Shown here: positions 34,049-43,876 of the stretch, one piece after another
How the letters are laid out: each line of letters starts with the position of its first letter
How positions within the stretch are numbered: position 1 is the stretch's first letter
Assembly: GCF_905171765.1 (NCBI RefSeq)
Contig: NC_053392.1
Location: 101,916,220 to 101,980,219 of the forward strand
Origin: Bufo bufo
Taxonomy: Eukaryota; Chordata; Amphibia; Anura; Bufonidae
Direction: 5' to 3'
Length of the DNA stretch: 64,000 bases
Translations under genes and position numbers: made by a program
Notes under the pieces: generated by a model
The model's database searches: none
Seen by the model: only the letters and a program-made list of their open reading frames with translations
Told to the model about the DNA's origin: nothing

Positions 34049-34161
34049 GTGTCTGATTTAGTTATTATTTTGAACCACAAAAGGGCAGTCGAAGCATTTG
34101 CCAAAGGTGGTAACTTAACTCTTGGAGGAAATTTCACAGTTGCAATTGGACCCCTTGGGAG
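34049..34161 (+). CDS. sh3yl1: SH3YL1 exon encoding part of the SYLF domain
   Basis: 113 nt, read from phase 0, ending with AG of a split Arg codon. It encodes VSDLVIILNHKRAVEAFAKG, then GNLTLGGNFTVAIGPLG. This matches my recollection of the vertebrate SH3YL1 SYLF (Ysc84/DUF500) segment very closely, with the hallmark FAKGG...LGG...GP(L)GR. The acceptor is AAACAG (ends 34048) and the donor GTAAGA (starts 34162). SH3YL1 binds phosphoinositides through the SYLF domain and acts at membranes and actin-rich ruffles (established for the family). The previous exon (ending GFEIGIE in mammals) is not in the window as far as I can see, so the intron before it exceeds 34 kb or the exon was missed. Confidence 0.95.
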
Positions 34162-35059
34162 GTAAGAGCTTCAAGGAACATCTGTAACCATTATCAACCC
34201 TATTATTATTCGAATGCAAATGAGGTGCTCAGAGCACACAGTGGCTGGCCTAGTTTCTCAGAGCACTGCCTTACCTCCTCTTTTCCCCTGTTGCCATTCT
34301 CCCGCACGACCTAATAGACAGGGCCAGATGTCCTCCCTGTCTCGCACTTGGGCCGGCAAGACTACATTGGTTGATCTCAGGAGGCTTTCCCTGCTGAGAT
34401 CAGCACTGCTCAAGTGCCCATGACGTCAGGCTCCTCCCAAAAGCAGATGGTTTTGAAACACTCTTGACGAAGACCTCCAACAGAAAACTTTCACGTTGTA
34501 TGAACAGAGGCTGCATTGATCATGATCATCTATAATTTGTGGGTAAATCGGGCAGCAATCAATGAACTTCCCTTCAGTGCCATTTTGTGGGAAATGAAAC
34601 ATTGCATAGTTCCTTTTTCGAGGGGTACTGTTTCTCCTTGTGTAGAGAATCTACCAGGCTCCACGAGTCTCCTAGACTCCTAGACCATGCAGTGCTTCTC
34701 TGGGAAAAGGAGATGCAAATTAGCTAAATTTCCAAAAAACTGTATAAAAAAAGTCACCTATGCTTCTGATGATGGCAGCAACTTTTTTTTTTTTTAAAAA
34801 AAAGCTAATTTGCCTATCATAGTTTTTATTGAAATAGATGCTGAGTCCTCCAGAGTGAGACACACTTTGTGTCCCTTAACTTTATGAATGTTTAAGTTGT
34901 CAACATACACTCCTGGATAGTAAAAAAAATAACACCAGAGTTTGCAGGAGGGTTGGAGAACGTCTACTGCCATCATCCTCACAATCATCCACCAGCCTTT
35001 CATATGTCCACGACATTGTGGAACCAGTCCTACTGCCCTTTTTACCCAGATATTACAGA
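34162..35059. other. SH3YL1 intron; weak repeats
   Basis: A MITE-like stretch, possibly one arm, runs from about 34200 to 34440. 34640-34800 resembles 62930-63000 and 63190-63260 (TTTCTCCTTGTG...CTCTTGGGAAA). No exon in between. Confidence 0.4.
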
Positions 35060-35246
35060 CATTATCATTACTCATTGTCCCCGGTGGAGATCACAATCTA
35101 AGTTCCTTATACATAGGTCTGGAGTACCTGGAGGAAACCCACACAAATACGGGGAGAACATACAAACTCCATGCAGATTTTGTTCTTGGTCAAATTCGAA
35201 CCTAAGACCCCAGCAGTATAAGGCACCAGTGCTAACCACTGAGCCT
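35060..35246 (-). repeat. tRNA-derived SINE (V-SINE-like), minus strand
   Basis: On the minus strand it starts GGCTCAGTGGTTAGCACTGG (A-box-like, complement of 35226-35245), followed by GGTTCGAATT (B-box-like, 35194-35203) and a body ATGGAGTTTGTATGTTCTCC. This is the pattern of vertebrate tRNA-derived SINEs as I recall. It is not a tRNA gene: the anticodon arm and 3' acceptor pairing are missing. The tail runs into GATTGTGATCTCCACCGGGG. Confidence 0.7.
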
Positions 35247-35545
35247 TATCACATCTGTTCCAACAAGATAACGCCTTGCACCACATGCTCGTTAGGGTAT
35301 CCAGCAGTTCCCTTGGCTAGCCCAATTGCTCACGTTGAGAATGTCTGGGACTGGATGGGGTGACGGAACCTCCCATGTACAGCAACCAACAACCACCTTG
35401 GATGAGCTACAGATCCAGTTGAGAGAGCTTGGAATGACATAACACAGGAGAACATCCAGTATCTGTATGTCCGTTACCATGCCAAAGTGGTAGCCGATAT
35501 TACAGCAAAGGGAGATACCACCCAGTATGTGACCCTGGCTTAACA
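35247..35545 (+). pseudogene. Tc1/mariner transposase C-terminal remnant
   Basis: Translated pieces contain HVENVWDWMG (family form S..IEHVWD.(M/L)GRRL) at 35334-35362, then ERAWNDITQENIQYLYV and ADITAKGDTTQY. This is the end of the DDE domain and C-terminus of a mariner/Tc1-type transposase. The conserved Glu of IEHVWD is present as E in VENVWD. Stops and shifts are frequent and the rest of the gene is missing. It ends about 170 bp upstream of the next SH3YL1 exon. Confidence 0.6.
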
Positions 35546-35718
35546 TATACCCTGCTGGAGGACCCCCCAAAAAAACAGGGGCCCCCACCTTCGCTGTGTG
35601 ATCATTGACCAATCACTACTAGCAGTTTATATTTGTCAGTATAAAACTGTTCAGAGTTCTGAGGGAAGATATGTTGGGCAATTTTATGCTTGTTCCTTAT
35701 TTTCTACCGTTCCTATAG

Positions 35719-35847
35719 AAATCTGGAGGGAGATGTTGCCATTAGAAGTTCAGCAGCCGTTTACACATACTGCAAGTCACGTGGATTGTTTGCTGGCATA
35801 TCGTTAGAAGGGTCTGGGTTGATCGAAAGGAAAGAAACCAATCGCAA
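35719..35847 (+). CDS. sh3yl1: SH3YL1 exon encoding the SYLF domain core
   Basis: 129 nt. It completes the split Arg codon, then encodes NLEGDVAIRSSAAVYTYCKS followed by RGLFAGISLEGSGLIERKET and NR, ending in AA of a Lys codon. Acceptor TTCCTATAG (ends 35718), donor GTAAGT (starts 35848). The segment CKSRGLFAG(I/V)SLEGS is the most conserved SYLF signature. The phase agrees with both neighbouring exons. The very strong resemblance to mammalian SH3YL1 indicates a functional gene. Confidence 0.97.
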
Positions 35848-36663
35848 GTAAGTTAGTGCTTTATCCATGTTTATTTGCGAAATAATCAGAATTTAAAGTA
35901 TATGGCTACATTGTGCCATCACTTCCGGATAGGTGGGGCGTCTAGGTGCAGAGATTCCCAGCAGAATGAAGAAGCCATGGTGCTGCTCCTTGCTGAAAAA
36001 TAGTACACAGTATCATTTCCTTTTCTATCTGCAGCCACTATTGCTTGGATGGCTGAGAATCTGGGTATAATAGAGGTACACTAAAATATAATGTGAAAAA
36101 ATAACATTGAAAAGAGACACAACTAACTTATCAAAAACACTAAATGAGTAACGCAGACATGTTATGATTTGATGATCTTTTTCCTGATTTCAGTAGGTTC
36201 AATCCCATTTTATAGTAGGAGGAAAACAATTGAAATGCAATGGACCCTTTTGGAGGATTAGTTTTTATTATTGCATTCGACTCATTTTGGCTTAAATAAA
36301 AAAAAAAATCCATTTGGTCTTTGTTAAAAATTTTCAACAGTTTTTACTCTATAGCTTTGACTGTGTCTGCAGACTATTGCTTCCCACTTCTCAGTGAATC
36401 GGTTGGAGAGCAGCACTGACAGCTCAATCTGTAGCCCTTATTGCTGAGCTCCTGACAGCTCATAAACACTTATTTAAGCTGAATTCTTATCAAACTGATA
36501 AGAATGTAGCTATAATGAATATTTTTAAGCTGTTAGGAAGGTATAGATAGCTTCAGATCAAGCCGTCAGAGCCACTCCCTGAGGGACTTATTGCCAAAAT
36601 GATTTTTAGCCCAAAAATAAAATGCAGTGATAAAAAAAATGCCCGCAAAGGTGTGCATAGACT
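35848..36663. other. SH3YL1 intron with a decayed MITE
   Basis: About 36240-36560 resembles the arms of the MITE at 50790-50888 and 56776-56871 (TTTTTATTATTGCATTCGAC, TTGGTCTTTGTTAAAAATTT) and part of 54900-54970 (GATAAGAATGTAGCT). No exon. Confidence 0.5.
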
Positions 36664-37143
36664 TTAAAGGGAATCTATCATCAAATCCATCTTATTAAAA
36701 CCAGCTTACATGCCCGATGAGCACTTGCCAACCGAATCTAATGTTTTTGCTCCCATGTCGCTCCTGACCTTGCGGAGAAATCAACTTTTTAATCATATGG
36801 CCCCCAGTGAGCTTCATCCCTTGTAATGCACTCACTCCAAACACAGTGGCAATTGTGCTGCCGTGAGACTTCAGTGCCAGGTGTGAATAAGTCTCCATGC
36901 CTGGCCCTGTCCATCAAAGAGGTGGGGACTCGGCATGTAGAGAGTAAGCCGTGCAATGGCAACTCCCTCTTTGCACCCAGGGGCTAATTTAATTTATAAA
37001 TGATTAAAAAGCTGTCTTCTCTGCCACAAGGTCACGGAGTGACATGGGAATGGGAGCCAGCATATTTGATTCAGGTGGCAAGAGCTCATTGGACATGTAA
37101 GCTGGTTTTAATTGGATGGATTTGATGACAGACTCCCTTTTAA
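36664..37143. repeat. TTAA MITE (AGGGAATCTATCATCAAATC ends)
   Basis: TTAA is at 36664-36667 and 37140-37143. The arms TCATCAAATCCATC and GGATTTGATGACAGACTCCC pair, with internal AAAACCAGCTTACATG and CATGTAAGCTGGTTTT. A small separate hairpin (GGCGCTGGGA...TCCCAGCGCC) follows at 37159-37193. Confidence 0.85.
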
Positions 37144-37369
37144 CCCGTAGGATACATCTACGGCGCTGGGAACTGTGCTTTAAATCCCAGCGCCGTACAG
37201 CTATGGCGTGTTGATGGTGGTGCTGGATATTACATCAAGGGACTTTTCGGACTGTGTTGGCACCTGTACGTTTACTGGAAGAGCTCTCGCCGCGTATGTG
37301 AAACAGAACCACGGGTCTCTGGACGAAGGGTCTTTCCAGATGCATTGTGTGAAAAAAACATACGAGTTA

Positions 37370-37823
37370 GGCTACTTTCACACTAGCGTTTAGGCTTTCC
37401 GTTTCTGAGATCCGTCATGGGCTCTCACAAGTGGTCCAAAACAGATCAGTTTTGCCCTAATGCATTCTGAATAGAAAAGGATCCGCTCAGAATGCATCAG
37501 TTTGCCTCCGATCAGTCTCCATTCCGCTCTGGAGGCGGACACCAAAACGCTGCCTGCAGTGTTTTTCAGTCCGCCTGACGAAGCGGAGCCAAACGGATCC
37601 GTCCTGGCACACAATGTAAGTCAATGGGGATGAATCTGTTTTCTCTAACACAATAGAAAACAGATCCGTCCCCCATTGACTTTCACTGGAGTTCATGACG
37701 GATCTGTCATAGCTATAGAAGACACAATCTATTCATGACGGATGCATGCAGTTGTATTATTGTAACAGAAGCGTTTTGCAGATCCATGACGGATCCACAA
37801 AAACTGCTAATGTGAAAGTAGCC
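37370..37823. repeat. PIF/Harbinger-like MITE
   Basis: TTA is at 37367-37369 and 37824-37826. The ends GGCTACTTTCACACTAGCG and GCTAATGTGAAAGTAGCC are inverse. Interior motifs ATGCATTCTGAATAGAAAAG and AACGGATCCGTC match the copies at 13654 and 25382. Confidence 0.9.
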
Positions 37824-38281
37824 TTAGATGGATATTGTAATAGTCTACGGGTGACTGATTCCGCTATTAGGCATCCATTGCAGCCTCCGCCCAACAGGTT
37901 CATTGGGAGCTTTTTCCAGCACTTATGTTGAACAGAAGGTGATAACTCAATGTGAATATCTTCAAGACAGAGCTTTACCTTAAGAATCTGTTTCCAAGAT
38001 GCCAAAAGCCTCTAGGGTCACAGAGACCACAGGATGAGGATGGGATTGGCACCTAAGGTACTCCAGACTCCACTCAGTATGGTTTCCATTCCTTCTTAGA
38101 CAAGTTGTGCACTTCATGCTTGTTATTCTCATAAAGCACTACACACACTATCAAGTGTCGTGTTCTCCCAAAAATATAAACGTGCTAATAATTTTCATTC
38201 ATTTCACAGATCTCCTATTTCTAGCAGTACAGAAAACATCGTCCTTCAGCTTGTAGAGTTGTAATTGGGTTTTTATTACAG

Positions 38282-38447
38282 ATTTTATTGTCAGGAGGAC
38301 ATCCGGGCCTATGAGATCTTGTTTGGTGAAATTCCCCGCCCTACCCTCGCTGAGGAACTTTATGTAATTCTTGATTCTTTTACTGAAAAATACGAAATTG
38401 AGGAACAGAGTATGAACAGAAGAAAAATTGTCAAAGAGCAACGAAAG
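38282..38447 (+). CDS. sh3yl1: SH3YL1 exon: end of the SYLF domain and start of the linker
   Basis: 166 nt. It completes the Lys codon, then encodes FYCQEDIRAYEILFGEIPRP and TLAEELYVILDSFTEKYEIE, and ends after EQRK in phase 0. Acceptor TTTATTACAG (ends 38281). The donor GTACAA (starts 38448) is a weaker GT site. The sequence (F/Y)Y...DIRAY.ILFG..PRP is the SYLF C-terminal signature. The following acidic/basic helix leads into the variable linker. The phases join exactly to 35847 and 48135. Confidence 0.96.
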
Positions 38448-38563
38448 GTACAACCCATGTGAATAATAAGAAAAATACAATTTTATTTATACATCTGCCA
38501 TACATCTCCTTTAGGGCTCATGCCCTTTTTTTTGCTGACCGAATGCGGAACCATTCATTTTAA

Positions 38564-38984
38564 TTAGGAATGAGCAGATCGACTTCGGATGAAACATCTG
38601 AAGTCGATTCACATAAAACTTTGTTAGAATACTGTACGGAGTGAGCGCTCCGTACAGTATTAGAATGTATTGGCTCTTATGAGCCGAAGTTATTACTTCG
38701 CAAAGTCTCGCAGGACTTCGGGTAATAACTTCAGAAATGAATTTCTAATGTTAAAAACCTTTTACCAAACTCTGTTTTGGTTCCAAGTGGTACCGAGTTC
38801 GGTAAAAGTTTTTTTACAGTAGAAATTAATTAATTAATAAAGACTTCGCGAAGAAATAACTTCGTCTCATATGAGCCAATACATTCTAATACTTACGGAG
38901 CGCTCACTCCGTACGGTATTCTAATGAAGTTTTATGCAAGTCTGCTTCGGATGTTTCATCCGAAGTCGATTCGCTCATCCCTAA
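38564..38984. repeat. Palindromic element (TTAGGAATGAGC ends) with TTTTAA duplication
   Basis: TTTTAA is at 38558-38563 and 38985-38990. The ends TTAGGAATGAGCAGATCGAC and TCGATTCGCTCATCCCTAA are near inverses. Inside are CTTCGGATGAAACATC pairs and a second-order palindrome TACGGAGTGAGCGCTCCGTA. Superfamily unknown. The element split the surrounding MITE at ATTCATTTTAATGGGTC, which is intact in the sibling at 40640. Confidence 0.85.
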
Positions 38985-39116
38985 TTTTAATGGGTCTGCA
39001 AAAAAACTGAGGTTACTCCATGTGTATTCCGTTTCCGTATGTCTGCATGTCTGTTCCGCAAAAAAACATGTCCTATTATTGCCCGAGTAACGGACAAGGA
39101 TAGGACTGTTCTATTA

Positions 39117-39286
39117 GGGTCCATTCACATGTCCGCAAGTGTTTTGCGGTCCACAAATTGCGGATCCGCAAAAAAACGCGGACACCGGCCATGTGCGTTC
39201 CTCATCTTTTGCGGCACCATTGAAAATGAATGGGTCAAAATTGCGGAACAGATGTGGACCCATTCTGCGGACGTGTAAATGGACCC
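39117..39286. repeat. PIF/Harbinger-like MITE nested in another
   Basis: TTA is at 39114-39116 and 39287-39289. The ends GGGTCCATTCACATGTCCGC and GCGGACGTGTAAATGGACCC are inverse. The sibling element at 40735 reads CTATGAAGGGCCAGCTG across the equivalent site, which shows the unoccupied state. Confidence 0.9.
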
Positions 39287-39395
39287 TTAGGGGCCAGCTG
39301 TTCCGTTCCGCAAAATACAGAATGCACATGGAGGTCATTCATATTTTTAGCGGATCCGTTTTTTTTGCGGACTGCAAAATACATACAGCCGCCTC

Positions 39396-40557
39396 ACAGA
39401 GAGAAAACATTTTTGAGATTATAGCCAATCCAGCAATCTGCAGACCCTCACTGGCTGCCTTCAGAGACCCCTGGCAATCAATGGTTATAATTTTTGGCTG
39501 GCCAGACATTTAAAAGGGTTTCCTGATACGTTACTACTGATGACCTATCCTCAGGATAGGTCATCAGTATCTGATCAGTGGGGGTCTGACACCTGGGACC
39601 GCCGACAATTAGCTGTTTGAGAAGGCATTGGCGCTCTCAGTAATGCTGCAGCCTTCTCCTTGTTCACAAAGCACAGCGCCGTCCATTTGAAAGCGGCTGT
39701 ACTTCGTATCGCAGCTCAGCCTCATTCACATCAGTGGGGCCGAGCTGCTTCCAGGCCATTTGACCGATGAAAGCACCGTCACATGGCCAGGGTGTATTTA
39801 CATGTGAATATTAAATATAGTCCTTGTTGCTCCTGCAACAAATGGTTCATTTTTAGTATGGCAGTGAGGTCCATGTGTCTCTGTAGGAAATGGACCTAAC
39901 CACCGCTGGAGACCATTGTCTCCCATGGGCTGCAGGTACATGTTCCAGCCTAAGGTAGAACATGCTTTAAGAGTCTGTGCTGAAAAACGATGGCGTGAAT
40001 AATATGGGTCCAGGTGCAGCCCGTTGAGCACACAGACAAAAATTACGGTCATGTGAATAGACCCTTAATCTTTCAGATGAATGGCTGTTTATGTAATACA
40101 TGGATGGGGTTCGTTTACCCTTTGTTATTAACTCTCCGCTCCGGCTCATGGAGGGGGCTCCTGAGCTGGGGACCCCCCTCTATGATGTTTTCTATGTCCT
40201 ATATGGGTGTAAGGAAAGGTTTTTGTAAGGTTCGTATTTCATTATTTTAGCATGACTGGCACTACCATCCCAATGTACCAGCAGGCCTTTAGAGAAGATT
40301 ATAACTTTATCAGAAAAGATTAAGTTGTTACTGGCCTGGGATTAGACTCTTTGATGTTTGTGTGGGAACAAGCTCTGTGCCGCTTACTAGTGTGAATGAT
40401 AACCAGAGCAAACAGTGCACCGTGCCTATGGGACATCCTATATCTTTAGGCTGCCCGTCCAGTCTGTAAGCTGTTACATTTCTGCACTTGTCATGTACGG
40501 CGCACAACATCCGTAAAACGGAGCAGATCTGAGAGGACGCTGGTCACTATCTCTTAA
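39396..40557. other. SH3YL1 intron; partial MITEs
   Basis: 39510-39790 is one arm of a TTAA MITE with an internal GATGACCTATCCTCAGGATA palindrome. 39830-40075 contains a decayed Harbinger-like end (ATTACGGTCATGTGAATAGA, CCCTTA). The rest is unassigned. No exon. Confidence 0.45.
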
Positions 40558-40842
40558 GGCTCATGCACACAAACTTATTTTCTTTGTCCGTTCCGTTTTT
40601 TGTTTTTTTGCAGACCGTATGTTTAACCATTCACTTTAATGGGTCCGCAAAAAAAACGGAAGTTACTCCGTGTTCATTCCGTTTCAGTATAGAACATGTC
40701 CTATTATTGTCCGCATTACGGACAAGGATAGTACTGTTCTATGAAGGGCCAGCTGTTCTGTTCCGCAAAATACAGAATGCACACAGATGTCATCCGTATT
40801 TTTTGCGGTCCGCAAAATACATACGGTCATGTGCTTGAGCCC
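40558..40842. repeat. PIF/Harbinger-like MITE
   Basis: TAA is at 40555-40557 and TTAA at 40843-40846. The ends are GGCTCATGCACACAAAC and GGTCATGTGCTTGAGCC. The interior pairs through TGGGTCCGCAAAAAAAACGG and TTTTGCGGTCCGCAAAATAC. Confidence 0.85.
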
Positions 40843-40915
40843 TTAACTAGTGACATTTTTTCTGCTCATTATTAGTATAGATGTAGCAGAGGTGAATTTG
40901 TCAGCTTTTTACCTA

Positions 40916-41345
40916 TTAAAGGGATTATTCCATGACTACTGTAAAAAATGAATATCAGACATCATATAATACATGACAATCTCTTTCTAACAAAGCTAGA
41001 ACCAGCCCTGTACCTCACATGGATCCAGAGATCTCCCCATTCATTGCTCTGCTAGATTTATATCAAGCTGACAGCTCAAGGGGAGTGTCTTTTCTGCTGA
41101 AGCTCAGGGGCGTGTCTCAGCTCTCCCAATCACAGCTCAGGAGACAGTTGTAGGATGTAACTGAGCATGTGCGGCCTCCTCAGTGAGCAGGTCAAAGAAA
41201 TAAGACAGCAACAAACAGCAGGTGGCGCTATACAGATACATTTTATTAAATAACTCGGTGGCTATGTAAAATTTTTAATTACAAGCAATTACAAATGTAT
41301 TCAGATGCAGGTGCTGGTTTGAAAACTGTAGAATATTTTTTGTAG
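40916..41345. repeat. TTAA MITE, right end deleted
   Basis: TTAA is at 40916-40919. It is an inverted, longer relative of 17910-18219 (shared AACAAAGCTAGAACCAGCCC and TTTGAAAACTGTA). It stops at TTTTTTGTAGGAC, about nine bases before the expected AACCCCTTTAA end, where piggyBac A copy 3 begins without its first ~19 bases. Confidence 0.8.
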
Positions 41346-41735
41346 GACTAACGCAGGATCGCGTTCCGGAGGCGGCTCACTCAGGCACAGTCACGCGTCC
41401 TCTCGCGAGACGCGAGATTACGCTCACAGCCAGCCCGCGCATGCGCATCGCGGGCCGGCAAAAGTTAGAGGACAAGTTCGTCATCAGCCTGCCAGCCAAT
41501 GATCGTCGCTGGCAGGCTGATGATTTTCAAAAAAATGAATCAGAAGCCATCTAACAGATTATATTTATAAATATAATGTGTTAAATGGCTTCTGTGCTCC
41601 TCTGCTGGTTCTTTTCGTCGGTTGGTCCCAGCAGAGGAGCACACATCACTAAGTACACAAGACACAACACTTAGCCCCAGATCACCCCCCATCACCCCAA
41701 TTGACCCCTTGATCGCCCCTGTCAATCACCTAGTG

Positions 41736-43135
41736 CAGTGGTCGGCAAGCCGCGGCTCGCGAGCCAAATGCGGCTCTTTACGCACTTTAATGCGGCTCTT
41801 CTGTGTGCCGGGCGCCCGCTCCCCTCCCGCCCCAAAAGTCAGGACTCTGCATCTAGCCTCTGTCAGTGCGCGCCCTGTGTGCAGCCCCGGCGGCCGGCTC
41901 CACACAGCTCCAGTCGGGTCATGTGGTATAGGGGGGCGTGACTTTCTGTGTAGCGCCGCCGCGGCGAGGCAGCATCCTCTCTCTGTCTGCCGCCCTCAGA
42001 AGAAGACTGTGCCTCCCAAATCAGCAGCGTGTCATCCGGTAGGTGTAGCAATGGCCTGGCCTGCCTGCCTCTGGGGACTCAATTTCTGTGACAGAAAAAG
42101 GAAGGGTTGGGGGGGAATGAAGGGGGGGAGGGGATGAATATGAACTATATGCCTCTGGAACTTGGAAATGAGAGATGTGGGCAGGGCCAGGGAGAGACAA
42201 ATGAAAGGGGTGACTGGTGGCCATCATGGAGGGGGGGGGGGATGATTATGAATTATGTACTCATATGAGAGATGTGAACTGTGAACAGGGCAAAAAGAAA
42301 GGGGTGACTGATGGTCATCATGGGAGGGGGGGTGGAGATTATGAATTAAGTGTGCCTAACTATGGAAATGAGAGATGTGAACAGGGCAGGGTAAAAAGAA
42401 AGGCGTGATGGCCATCATGGAGGGGGGGGGGAATGTGACATGAGGGGAGAAATGTGACATGAGGGGAGAAATGTGACATTGTGGGATTGACATAAAAAGG
42501 GTTGATGTGAAAAGGGGGGTGTGGACATAAAATTGCGGAATATCGTAATCTAGGAGCCAGCAAAATAAGTTAGTGGCCAGGTTCTGAGGTCAATATATCA
42601 CAGTACCAGTGAGGACTATTTGAGTGTGTTTTCACATACTTTTATATGTACTTTTTTAGTTGTATCTTGATTTTTATTTAATTTTATGTTGTCATTTTTT
42701 ACTTTTATTCAACTTGACTGCAGAGTCAGTGCAATGTGTGCATGCCTGTTTTATTACCTTTACTTCTTGCCTACTGTTTGGGTGTATCCATCAAGGTGGA
42801 GAACCCTGCTTAAAATATCCATGATGAGCCCCACTAATTTTATAATACTATTTACACACACATAAGATGCCATATATGCGTCATCCACAGATAAATACCA
42901 GATCGTCATCCACAGATCCCCCATAACAGTGCGTCTTCCACAGATAAATATCAGTGCGTCTTCCACAGATAAATACCAGTGCGTCATCCAATATTCTCAA
43001 TAAAAACTTATTGAAACTAAAAACAGTGTACCATCCTATGTATTTTCGGTTTTAAAAATGTGGCTCTCAAAATAAATTTCAATCGTGGTTTTGGCGACAT
43101 TTGGCTCAGTTGAAAAAAAAGGTTGCCCACCACTG
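41736..43135. mobile_element. Non-autonomous hAT element with exact 8-bp duplication
   Basis: ACCTAGTG is at 41728-41735 and 43136-43143. The ends are CAGTGGTCGGCAAGCC and GGTTGCCCACCACTG, followed inward by GCGAGCCAAATGCGGCTCTT and AATGTGGCTCTCAAAATAAA. 1400 bp, no transposase. It includes G-rich degenerate tandem repeats (about 42105-42540, GGGGGG...GATGAATATGAA and AAATGTGACATGAGGGGAG). Confidence 0.93.
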
Positions 43136-43441
43136 ACCTAGTGAAAGGGAAAAAAGTGATCAGTGTAAACTGTCACTTTTATTTTTTTTTCACTAGTATT
43201 GACGGTTAGGTTTAGGATAGTTTAGGCCCCTTTGTTAGGCAGTTAGCGTCGGTTAGCACCCAGCCCACCGCACCGCAGTCACTGATTCGCTGATTAGCGT
43301 ATCGCTAATCAGCATTTGTACTTTTATAGTATCTGTAAGTGATCAAAACTGATCACAGTCAGATCTATAATTGTATTAGTGTCACCTTAGTTCGCCCTCC
43401 ACCCAAAACACAGTGTTTGCCTGATCAGGCCTGACTATAAT

Positions 43442-43876
43442 TTGCTCATGGGAGGGGTGGACTTCAATGACCAGATGTTGGCTCCCTATTTAGTGTCCCG
43501 CCTCACCAGACGCTGGTATAAGAAGGTGTCTGTATATTTGATTCAATTGGCTGCATATAATAGTTTTGTTCTCTACAGTAAGGCTGGGAGAACACAATCC
43601 TTCCTCAAATTTCAGGAAGAGATCATCGAGAACCTCCTGTATCCAGGAGGTTCCGTGGCCCCATCCACCAGTGTAGTGAGCCGTCTACACGAGCGACATT
43701 TCCCCAGTGTCGTTTCTGGTACCTCAACCCAACCGTCACCCCGAAAAAAATGTCGTGTCTGTAGCAGGAGTGGAATAAGGCGTGACACCCGCTATTTCTG
43801 TTCTGACTGCCCTGACCACCCTGCCCTATGCTTAGGGGAGTTTTTCCGGAAGTACCACACACAGGTACACTATTAG
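43442..43876 (+). pseudogene. piggyBac transposase, C-terminal 144 residues only
   Basis: Open from MLMGGVDFNDQMLAPYL: the GGVD holds the third catalytic Asp. Then come RWYKKVSVYLIQLAAYNSFV and a complete cysteine-rich end (KKCRVCSRSGIRRDTR, CSDCPDHPALC, then the stop at 43874-43876). It aligns with residues 407-552 of the protein at 31199-32857 but is clearly a different subfamily. The first two catalytic Asp regions are deleted: 43430 joins the element's 5' region (TTTGCCTGATCAGGCCTGAC) directly to the C-terminal part. It cannot catalyse transposition. Confidence 0.92.

Larger units (their letters stand above)
38514..39395. repeat. Harbinger-like MITE carrying two younger insertions
   Basis: TTA precedes it (38511-38513) and it starts GGGCTCATGCCC. 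It matches the intact sibling at 40558-40842 (GGCCAGCTGTTC, ACATGTCCTATTATTGTCCG-like blocks), once the palindrome 38564-38984 and the MITE 39117-39286 are removed. The right end has decayed (TACATACAGCCGCCTCAC). Confidence 0.75.

Noticed and set aside
35194..35246. A-box and B-box sequences suggesting a tRNA gene
   Set aside because: No complete cloverleaf. The body and tail fit a SINE.
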